64,000 bases of DNA from WHSW01 sp963759295 (GTDB taxonomy: Bacteria; Actinomycetota; Thermoleophilia; Solirubrobacterales; 70-9): assembly GCA_963759295.1 (NCBI GenBank), contig CAVWYT010000010.1, positions 62,001 to 126,000 on the forward strand, read 5' to 3'. The notes under the pieces were generated by a model. The model made no database searches, was not told the DNA's origin, and was given only the letters and a program-made list of their open reading frames with translations. This document shows positions 56,536 to 64,000 of this stretch, in pieces (positions within the stretch are counted from its first letter, which is position 1; each line of letters opens with the position of its first letter). A program made the translations under genes and the position numbers.

Positions 56536-57064
56536 TCTTGTGCCTCATGGCGTCGCGAAGCTGAAGACGCCGCGGATCGGCGAGCGCCTCGAACAGGCCG
56601 CCGCCCGCCAGGAGAAGTGGAGCTATGGGCGCTTCCTGGAGGTCTTCCCTTGACGGGGAGGTCTTCGCCCTCGACGCACTCCAGCTCGCGCAACCGGATC
56701 CGCCACGCCGATCGTCGTCAACGAGATCGGCTATCTGGCCCCCGGAGCGCCAGGCGGCGAACTTGCTGTTCGCGCTCGTCGCCCGCCGCTACGAGCGGCT
56801 CGATCATCGTCACCTCAAACCGGGGCTTCGAGGCGTGGGGGCGAGATCCTCGGCGCTCAGATAGTCGCCGCCGCACTGATCGACCGGCTCGTCCATCACG
56901 CCTAGATCGTCACCCTCAAGGGCAAGAGCTACCGGCTCAGAGCGCAGGGCTCGAAGCCAACGCCCGCCGCTCAGGCTACGGGCCTACGGCGCTCCGCCTG
57001 ACTGGCGGCAGCAGGCTGTCCTGCTGCACTATTGGTTCTTGAAGTGATGCACTTTTCGGCTCCT
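56536..57064 (+). pseudogene. IS21-family IstB remnant and right end
   Basis: Broken IstB (ATP-binding helper of IS21 transposition). Pieces in different frames read LKTPRIGERLEQAAARQEKW-SYGRFLEV, then IVVNEIGYL (Walker-B-like region), LFALVARRYERLDH, SIIVTSNRGFEAWG, and IVAAALIDRLVHHA followed by IVTLKGKSYRL. The Walker A part is missing and stops interrupt. The DNA after it (TTCTTGAAGTGATGCAC...TGTTGACA, about 57027-57064) resembles an IS21-type terminal repeat. IstA and the left end are not seen. Confidence 0.7.
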
Positions 57065-57318
57065 GTTGACATTCGGGCGGCCGTTGGGCCTCGCGCTCGG
57101 ACGTTCGCGACGCTCCCCGGCCGCGGTCCGCCTCTCTAGCCGGCGCGCCGGCCGTCGGCGGCCTGGTGCGGTGACTCCAACTCCGGTCGTTTTGCTTGAC
57201 TTACAAAATTCCGCACTCGAGCGCCAAAGGGATGAGACGCGCTCGACGATCGCGGCGGTTTACAGGATCAGCGGCGAGGAACAAGTAATCCTCGACTCCC
57301 GTGCAACCACCACGCGCC
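57065..57318. other. Leader region of the polysaccharide cluster
   Basis: 254 bases between the IS remnant and the first cluster gene. The part from about 57180 is AT-richer (TTGCTTGACTTACAAAATTCC) and probably contains the cluster promoter, but a matched -10 is not clear. Confidence 0.35.
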
Positions 57319-60021
57319 ATGCGAGTCGGACAAAGAAAATTCAATGCGCAATCACCAGATGCCGTGAATCCGCAGCCGCTCGACGTCCTGGCGCCGCAGC
57401 CGGTGGACGCGGTCCGTCCACGATCCGCCGAACGCACCGACGCGCGATCCCCGAACGGCTTCGACCCGCGGAAGCCGGGCGCCCTCCACCGGCCTCGGAG
57501 CGCGGGCAAGTTCCTCTGGCGCGGCAAGGACAAGCTCTACGTCCGCGGCGCGACGTACGGGACGTTTCGCAGAGACCCGATGACCGGGGCGGACTATCCG
57601 GGCCCCTCAGTGGTGGCCCGCGACTTCGCCCGAATGGCGGCCAACGGTCTCAATGCGGTCCGCACGTACACCGTTCCCCCTCGGTGGGTTCTCGACCTGG
57701 CGGCCGAGCACGACCTCTTGGTGCTGGTCGGCCTCCCGTGGGAGCAGCACGTCGCGTTTCTCGATGACCGAGAGCGCGCGAGGTCGATCGAGGAGCGCAT
57801 CCGCGCGGGAGTCGCCGCCTGCGCCGGACATCCCGCCGATCCTGGGCTATGCGATCGGCAACGAGATCCGGGCGCCGATCGTCCGCTGGCACGGCGCCCG
57901 AGCGGTGGAGCGCTTCCTCGGACGCCTTCACGCGGTGGCAAAGGCCGAGGACCCCGAGGCGCTGGTCACCTACGTCAACTATCCCTCCACCGAGTACCTG
58001 GAGCTGCCGTTTCTCGACCTCGTCTGCTTCAACGTCTACCTCGAGGCGGAGCGCTCGCTCGAGGCCTACGTCGCGCGTCTGCACAACGTCGTCGGGAGAC
58101 CGGCCGCTGATCCTCGCCGAGATCGGACTCGACAGCCGACGAAACGGTGAGGAGGCGCAGGCGCGAACGCTCGACTGGCAGGTCCGCACCGCCTTCGCGT
58201 CGGGCTGCGCGGGGGCATTCGTCTTCGCCTGGACCGACGAGTGGCACATGCACCAGGCCGGTCCGGAGATGGACTTCCCGGTCGAGGACTGGGACTTCGG
58301 CATCACCGACCGAGAGCGGCGGCCGAAGCCGGCCCTGGCGGCGGTCGCCGGACGCCTTCTCGGAGGTTCCGTTTCCCATCCGACACCGAGCTGGCCGCGG
58401 ATCTCGGTGCTGGTCTGCACCCACAACGGCGCGCGGACGCTTCCCGAGTGCCTCGAGGGCCTCGCCGCGCTCGAGTACCCGGACTTCGAGGTGATCGTGG
58501 TCAGCGACGGCTCCACCGACGCGACCGCGGAGATCGTGCAACGGCACGGCTTCAAGTTGATCCGCGGTGATCGGATGGGCCTCGCGGCGGCCCGCAACGC
58601 GGGCCTGGAGGCGTCCACCGGCGAGATCGTCGCTTACATCGACGACGACGCGCAGCCCGGATCCGCACTGGCTCACCTATCTCGCGGACTCGTTCCGGCG
58701 CGGCTCCTGGGCGGGGGTCGGCGGCCCCAATCTCCCGCCGCACGGCGACGGACCGGTCGCCGAGTCGGTCGCGAACGCGCCGGGCGGACCGGTCCACGTG
58801 CTGGTCTCCGACCGAGGAGGCCGAGCACATCCCCGGCTGCAACATGGCGTTTCGCCGCGACGGCCCTGCGAGGCGATCGGCGGATTCGATCCGATCTTCC
58901 GGGCCGCGGGCGACGACGTCGACCTGTGCTGGCGGCTGCAGGATCGCGGTTGGAGAATCGGCTTCAACCCGGCGGCTGTGGTCTGGCATCGTCGCCGCGA
59001 CTCGGTCGGCGGCTACTGGCGCCAGCAGCGCGGTTACGGTGAGGCCGAGGCCCTGGTCGAGAGCAAGTGGCCGGAGCGCTACAACGGCGCCGGCCATCTG
59101 ACCTGGCAGGGGCGCATCTACCACCCGGCCGCCGAATCGCCGCCCGTCCGCCGGCGGCGGATCCGCTACGGAAAGTGGGGGTCCGGCCTCTTCCAGTCCG
59201 TGTACGAGCAGAGGTCGGGGGTGCTGGGCGCGCTGCCGCTGATGCCGGAGTGGTACCTCGCGATCGCCGGCCTCGCACTGCTGACCGCGCTCGGGGTGTT
59301 CTGGGCGCCCCTGCTACTCGCCTCGGCGCCGCTCGCCCTCGCCGTCGGCAGCACCCTCTCGCAGGCCGGCCTTGCCGCTGCGCGAGTGGTTCTCCCGGCG
59401 AACGAACGCTCCTTGCCCGAACGGCTCAGGATCCGGGCGACGGTCGCGCTCCTCTACCTCCTGCAGCCCGCCGCGCGGCTTTGGGGGCGCGTCCGCGGTG
59501 GGCTCGTCCCCTGGCGGATGCGCCGCCGCGCCACCCTGCGCGCCGCCACGACCGCGAGAAGCGGCGCTCTGGAGCGAGTCGTGGCGGGCCCCGGAGGAGT
59601 GGATCCGGGAGCTCGAGAAGGCGGTGAAGGGGCCGGCGGATCGGTCCTGCACGGCGGAAGCTTCGACCGCTGGGACCTCGAGGTGCGCTGGGGCGCGCTG
59701 GGCTCGGCGCGGCTGCTGACGGCGATCGAGGAGTATCCCGAGGGAAAGCAGCACGTGCGCTGGCGATCCTGGCCGCGGTTCTCGCTCCTCGGGGCCGTGG
59801 GTGCCGCCGTCTGCGCCGGGCTCGCGCTCGGAGCGGCGAGCGACGGCGGGGCGGTTGCCGCCGCGGTGCTTGCGGCGATCGCGATCGGCGTGCTCGCGCG
59901 CGCGCTGCGCGACGCCGCAGCGGCCACGGGCAGCATCGTGCTGGGCTTCGACGAGATGAGACGCTCAGCCCAAGACGCCGACACAGCGGCCACCTCGGGA
60001 GAGGGCGAGGACGACCATGCC
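57319..60021 (+). CDS. TIM-barrel glycoside hydrolase / GT2 glycosyltransferase fusion (several frame breaks)
   Basis: About 890 residues once frames are joined. N-terminal TIM-barrel glycosidase-like part (about 50-330): LYVRGATYGTFRRDP, NGLNAVRTYTVPPRWVLDLA, LGYAIGNEIRAPIVRWHG (acid/base Glu), LILAEIGLDSRRNG (nucleophile Glu). Then a GT2 domain: ISVLVCTHNGARTLPECLEG, VVSDGSTDATAEIV, YIDDDAQPDPHWLTYL, AIGGFDPIFRAAGDDVDLCW, RIGFNPAAVVWHRRR, and C-terminal spans. Frame breaks near 57832-57838, 58097, 58660, 58812 and 58855-58870. Runs in frame into the ABC gene; start could be GTG 57301. Confidence 0.82.
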
Positions 60022-61863
60022 GTGAGGCGACGCTCCACTAGCCGACGGTCCGAAGGCCGCGGAAACGGATCGCGCCCCGCACGGAGCGCGGCGGGCGAGC
60101 AGGCGAGCGACGGCGTGTTCTCTCGCCGCCCACGCTCGAGCGTCCACCGGCGGCTGCTTCGCGACGCGAGGCCCTACGGATCCCGGATCGCCGCGCTCAC
60201 CCTGCTCAGCCTGCTCGCCACCCCGCTGGCTCTGCTGCTCCCGGTTCCGCTGAAGATCGCCGTCGACAGCGTGATCGGTTCGGAGCCCGCGCCGGCGATC
60301 CTCGACGGGCTGCTCCCTGGCGCCGCCACCCAGTCCGACACGGGCCTGCTGATCACCGTCGGGGTGCTGTTCGTCGCGATCGCGTTCCTGAGCCAGCTCG
60401 TGCAGCTGGGAAGCCTGATGCTCGGCACCCACGTCGGCGAGCGGCTGCTGATCCTCTTTCGAACCACCCTGTTCCTACATGTGCAGCGGCTCTCGCTCTC
60501 CTATCACGACCGCCGGGCGGCCGGCGACTCGGCCTACCGCATCCAGTGGGACGCCTCGAACCTCCGCGACCTCGTCGAGGCGCTGTTCCCGCTGCTCGCC
60601 GGGATCTCGATGTTCGCCGGGATCCTCTACGTCACCGCGCGGATCAACTGGCAGCTCGCGCTCGTCGCGCTCGCCGTCGCCCCCGTCCTGGTGGCGATCG
60701 CCAGGGTCTACGCGAAGCGGCTGCGCGCGCAATGGCACGCGGCCGAGACCTACGAGAGCCGGGGGCTCTCGGTGGTCCAGGAGACGCTGGGCGCCCTGCG
60801 GGTCGTAAACGCCTTCGGACAGGAGCAGCGCGAGGCGGCGCGGTTTGCGGATCGAGCCGCGGACGGATCGCGGGCACGCCTGCGGCTCGCGCTAACCCAG
60901 GGCGGCTTGGCGCTCCTCGTGGGTCTGACCACCGCGATCGGGACGGCCGTCGTTCTGCTCGTCGGCGTCAGTCAGGTCAACTCCGGCGCGATCACGCTGG
61001 GCGAGTTGCTGATGGTGATGGCGTACCTCACGCTGCTCTATCAGCCCCTGGAGGACATGGGCAAGCGGGTCGCCGATCTTCAGCAGGCGTTCACGGGGCT
61101 CGAGCGCGCGTACTCGCTGCTCGATCAGGAGCCTGACGTCGTCGAGCGCCCGAACGCGCGCCGGCTCTCGCGCGCCGGCGGGGCGGTCGGCTTTCACCGC
61201 GTCTGGTTCGGCTATGAGCCGGGCGTCCCGGTGCTCGAGGACGTGGCTTTCGACGTGGCCCCCGGGAGCTTCGTCGGGATCGCGGGGACCACCGGGGCGG
61301 GCAAGACGACGCTGGTCAGCCTGTTGACTCGGTTTTACGATCCCGACGCCGGCCGGATCACGCTCGATGGCGTCGACCTGCGCGACTACAGGATCACCGA
61401 CCTGCGCGACCAGTTCGCAATCGTCCTGCAGGAGCCCGTCCTCTTCTCGACCACGATCGCCGAGAACATCGCCTACGGGCGCCCGGGTGCGAGCGAGGAG
61501 GAGATCGTGAGCGCCGCGAGGGCGGCAAACGCTGACGACTTCATCGCGGCGCTGCCGGACGGCTATCGAACGCAGGTCGGCCAGCGCGGAATGCTGCTCT
61601 CCGGCGGCGAGCGCCAGCGGGTCTCGCTCGCTCGGGCGTTCCTCAAGGACGCTCCGATCCTGATCATGGACGAGCCAACGAGCGCGGTCGACTACGCCAC
61701 CGAGGAAGCGATCATCGACGCCGCCGGACGTCTCGCGGAGGGGCGCACCACGCTCTTGATCACGCATCGCCAGAACGTGCAGCTGCGCTGTGAGCGGATC
61801 CTCCGCGTCGAGCGAGGCCGGGTCTTCGAGGACGAGCCGGCCGTGCTGTCCGGGGCTGTCTAG
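60022..61863 (+). CDS. ABC-type exporter, membrane and ATPase domains fused
   Basis: MsbA-like half transporter, about 613 residues. Six-span membrane domain from RRLLRDARPYGSRIAALTLL onward, then ATPase with Walker A GTTGAGKTTLV, Q-loop VLQEPVLFS, signature LLSGGERQRVSLARAFL, Walker B ILIMDEPTSAVD, and H-loop THRQNV. GTG 60022 is the likely start; the frame is open continuously from the GT2 domain upstream, so a fused protein cannot be excluded. A neighbouring TGA (60023-60025) in another frame would give the usual GTGA overlap. Probably exports the lipid-linked or glycan product. Confidence 0.9.
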   Translation: MRRRSTSRRSEGRGNGSRPARSAAGEQASDGVFSRRPRSSVHRRLLRDARPYGSRIAALTLLSLLATPLALLLPVPLKIAVDSVIGSEPAPAILDGLLPGAATQSDTGLLITVGVLFVAIAFLSQLVQLGSLMLGTHVGERLLILFRTTLFLHVQRLSLSYHDRRAAGDSAYRIQWDASNLRDLVEALFPLLAGISMFAGILYVTARINWQLALVALAVAPVLVAIARVYAKRLRAQWHAAETYESRGLSVVQETLGALRVVNAFGQEQREAARFADRAADGSRARLRLALTQGGLALLVGLTTAIGTAVVLLVGVSQVNSGAITLGELLMVMAYLTLLYQPLEDMGKRVADLQQAFTGLERAYSLLDQEPDVVERPNARRLSRAGGAVGFHRVWFGYEPGVPVLEDVAFDVAPGSFVGIAGTTGAGKTTLVSLLTRFYDPDAGRITLDGVDLRDYRITDLRDQFAIVLQEPVLFSTTIAENIAYGRPGASEEEIVSAARAANADDFIAALPDGYRTQVGQRGMLLSGGERQRVSLARAFLKDAPILIMDEPTSAVDYATEEAIIDAAGRLAEGRTTLLITHRQNVQLRCERILRVERGRVFEDEPAVLSGAV

Positions 61864-61922
61864 GGCGCCGTGGACGGGCTCGGAACGAGCCAACGCCGGA
61901 GGCGACGAGTCAGGAGCCCGAC

Positions 61923-63083
61923 GTGGGAGCCCGCTTCGACGTTTGGGACGATTCGCCGCTTCCGCCCAACGTTCGCGTCGGCGAAAACGCGGTGTTCGAG
62001 CGCACCAGGCACGATCCTCGGAGCGCTTCCGCAGCACGCGTGATCCCGGGCTCGTGCTCGGCGACGGGGTTCGCGTTTACCACGGAACGAGCTTCAACGT
62101 CGAGGCCGGGGGGACGGTCGAGATCGGCGACGGCTCGATCCTTGCCGGGGCCGTCTTCATGTGCGCGGAGAGGATCACCCTCGGTCGGTGCGTGGTCGCC
62201 TCCTACAACGTGACGATCGCCGACTGCGACTTCCACCCCCTCGACCCGGACCTGCGGCGGCGAGACGCGGTCGCGAACGCCCCGCAGGGCGACCGACGCG
62301 AGCGACCGCCCCTGATCACCGCCCCCGTCGTGATCGAGGACGGGGCCTGGATCGGGATCGGGGCGATCGTCCTCAAGGGGGTTCGGATCGGCGACCGGGC
62401 CCGGATCGGGGCCGGCGCGGTGGTCACCGCGGACGTTCCGCCCGGCGCGACCATCGCCGGCAACCCCGGCCGGCTGCTGGCACCGCGGGGACTCGGGATG
62501 ACCGTCCTCGACCACGATTGGTATCCGGCGGAGGTACCCCCGAACGTGGCTCTGGGTGAGCGAAGCTGGCTCTACAGCTCCTTTGCCTTCGTGCACCATC
62601 GCAGCGAGCGCGACCCGAGTGTCCGGATCGGCGCCGACAGCGGCGTCTACCTGGGCAGCTGTTTCGACCTTGGACCCGAGGGAGAGGTCGAGATCGGACG
62701 CTATTGCGCGGTCGCCGGCGCGATATTTGCCTCGAATGCCCGGATCGTGATCGGCGACTACGCGTTCATCTCGCACACGGTCGTGTTCGCCGACTCGTTC
62801 GCTGCGGTCCCGCCGGACGCCCGCCGCGCAAGCGGCGCGGACGCGCGATCGCGGATCGCCGCGTGACATCCGGATCGGCGCCGACGTCTGGATCGGGGCG
62901 CGCGCCGTGATCCTCGGCGGCGCCGAGATCGGAGACGGCGCGGTGATCGGCGCGGGCGCCGTGCTGAGGACCGAGGTCCCGGACTACGCGATCGTCGCCG
63001 GCAACCCGGCTCGGATCGTCGGCTGGGCACCGCCGAACGCCGCGGGCCGATCCGCCGAGCGCGGGACCGGCGCAGGCGACTGA
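61923..63083 (+). CDS. Two-domain hexapeptide-repeat acyltransferase (frame broken twice)
   Basis: About 385 residues with two left-handed beta-helix domains. Starts GTG 61923 (RFDVWDDSPLPPNVRVGENA). First helix: GDGVRVYHGTSFNVEAGGTV, LGRCVVASYNVTIADCDFHP, IGAGAVVTADVPPGATIAGN. Middle segment with YPAEVPPNVALGERSWLYSS. Second: VRIGADSGVYLGSC, IRIGADVWIGARAVILGG, VPDYAIVAGNPARIVGW. Breaks near 62009-62014 and 62862. Such proteins O-acetylate sugars or transfer acyl groups in polysaccharide clusters. Confidence 0.85.
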
Positions 63084-63160
63084 TTTTCGATCACCGAAGC
63101 CGGACGCGGATCAGGCGCAGCTTCGCGTCTACGCGTCGCACCGCCGGCGGGTAGTCGCAA

Positions 63161-63640
63161 CTAGCGGAGGACCTTGAACTTGTCCTTGGCCGGCGTCAAA
63201 TCGACGTTCCCGCTGCATCGGTCGCTCGGACCTCGAACCTTGCTTGCCCTTCTTGAGGGCTTGGACTTCTTCGGCGATGAGCAGTCCTTCCAGGGCTTCT
63301 TGTCGCGCTCGAACCCTCCCCTCGGAGCGGAACCTGAACTTCACCGGTGCTTGTCGATCTGGTTGGGTGCCGCCCTTGTGATCGTCGTCCTCGGCGGCCT
63401 AGGTCAGCCGGCGGGGTCGTGCCGGCGGGGTGGGGTCAACCGTGAATGAACGCGTCGCCGGGGTCGGGGAGTGTTGCTCGCCGGATCGGTGGCGCGAACG
63501 GAGAAGGTGTGGATTCCGTCGGGGAGCGCGGCCATGGTCTCCGGCGAGGTGCAGGAAACGTAGGCGCCGCCATCGTGACGCAGAGTCCGTGCGCTGTATG
63601 GACCCAGAAGTCTGCGCCAACCGCTTCGGACCTGCTTAGC
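63161..63640 (-). pseudogene. Decayed C-terminal fragment of Ig-like repeat surface protein
   Basis: Minus-strand pieces in changing frames read GAYVSCTSPETMAALPDGIH-TFSVRATD, RSFTVDPTPP, APVKFRFRSEG, and DKKPWKDCSSPKKFKPLKKG-type text ending KDKFKVLR at TAG 63161-63163. These are characteristic of adhesin-like bacterial Ig/Big repeats of actinobacterial cell-surface proteins. At least three frame changes in 450 bases and no start. Upstream part missing. Confidence 0.6.
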
Positions 63641-63720
63641 TACGCTGCGTGAGGCGTGGACGGCGGGGTCCCAGAGTCCTGGACAAAGGCATCAGTCGAT
63701 CACCCGGCGGATGGTCGCGC

Positions 63721-64000
63721 GTGAGCGCCCGTACCGCGCTGGCGACAGCGGCGACGGCTCTCGCCGTCGCCATCCTCCCGGGCAGTGCGCTCGGTTTCGA
63801 GACGGGGTTCGATGAGCCCACCTACAAGGCCTCTGATGAGAGCGTTCGACAGCGCGCCTTCGAGTGGACCGTCGAGGCCAACGCCGGGGTGGTTCGCATC
63901 GATGTGTACTGGCGAAATGTTTCCCGCGGCCAACCGCTGGATCCGGGCAACCCTGCCGACCCCGCCTACGACTTCTCGTCGATAGACCAGGCGGTCCGAG
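63721..64000 (+). CDS. Secreted glycosidase-like protein (partial)
   Basis: Start GTG 63721, open to the window end (93 codons visible). Signal peptide (VSARTALATAATALAVAILP...ALG, cleaved about residue 25). The mature part begins FETGFDEPTYKASDESVRQ and contains VVRIDVYWRNVSRGQPLDPG then PAYDFSSIDQAVR, which resembles the start of a TIM-barrel glycoside hydrolase (cellulase/GH39-like, first beta strand with a hydrophobic-acidic pattern). The 3' part is outside the window. Possibly linked to the polysaccharide cluster. Confidence 0.65.
   Translation, partial: MSARTALATAATALAVAILPGSALGFETGFDEPTYKASDESVRQRAFEWTVEANAGVVRIDVYWRNVSRGQPLDPGNPADPAYDFSSIDQAVR

Noticed and set aside
55998..56693. Minus-strand protein of 231 residues after tRNA-Thr
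   Set aside because: Runs antisense through the tRNA and the IstB remnant; no coding character.

Overview
The window is about 72% GC with densely packed genes, frequent 4-bp GTGA/ATGA stop-start overlaps and many GTG/TTG starts. The gene content (class II NrdJ with NrdR, FolE2, SirC, a topA-tmk-holB order, QueA after a short-chain dehydrogenase, a group 2 sigma factor, DUF2304 with a DPM1-like glycosyltransferase, DUF6421) points to an Actinomycetota chromosome, most likely Thermoleophilia/Solirubrobacterales. This is an inference from gene content; no rRNA is present.

Layout. 0-1.7 kb: start of a complex I operon on the minus strand (nuoA-nuoB-nuoC, running off the left edge). 1.8-5.1 kb: small membrane protein, flavin reductase, lipoprotein cytochrome c, serS, msrB. 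5.4-8.7 kb: NarL-type regulator, sensor-less kinase, SDR, group 2 sigma factor with a clear promoter. 8.9-17.2 kb: lon with an upstream palindrome, queA, a second NarL/GAF-kinase pair, SDRs and a YcaQ-like glycosylase. 17.4-20.7 kb: divergent TetR/MMPL pair around a perfect operator. 21.1-24.6 kb: nrdR-nrdJ. 24.6-28.0 kb: HlyIII-like protein, aldo/keto reductase, hexapeptide protein, SirC. 28.1-34.7 kb: topA (archaeal-looking)-tmk-holB, then an OmpR-type two-component pair. 34.8-46.1 kb: fasciclin protein, tRNA-Thr(CGT), GroES-like protein, glycosyltransferases, ferritin-like proteins, UDG, pgsA, folE2, sigA, sulfatase. 46.4-47.0 kb: tRNA-Tyr-like gene overlapped by a decayed PD-(D/E)XK endonuclease. 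47.1-56.0 kb: Lrp regulator, a DUF6421 fusion protein, SnoaL protein, LysR, SDR, threonine-aldolase-like enzyme, esterase and tRNA-Thr(GGT). 56.1-57.1 kb: IS21-type remnant. 57.3-63.1 kb: polysaccharide cluster (TIM-barrel hydrolase/GT2 protein, ABC exporter, two-domain hexapeptide transferase). The right edge holds a decayed Ig-like repeat gene and the start of a secreted protein.

A recurring feature is single-base frame breaks, including in genes expected to be essential (nrdJ, topA, tmk, holB). They are absent from the first 23.8 kb and from about 35.4-45.2 kb and concentrated at 29-35 kb and 57.8-62.9 kb. Most look like one extra base. I read them mainly as sequence or assembly errors and annotate such genes across their full span. 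The PD-(D/E)XK gene, IstB and the Ig-like gene look truly decayed.

The most interesting items are the archaeal-type topoisomerase I in the usual actinobacterial topA place, the DUF6421 protein with an extra amidotransferase-like domain near Lrp/SDR/aldolase genes, the endonuclease overlapping an abnormal tRNA-Tyr, and a PhoB-box-like triple repeat upstream of the fasciclin gene.
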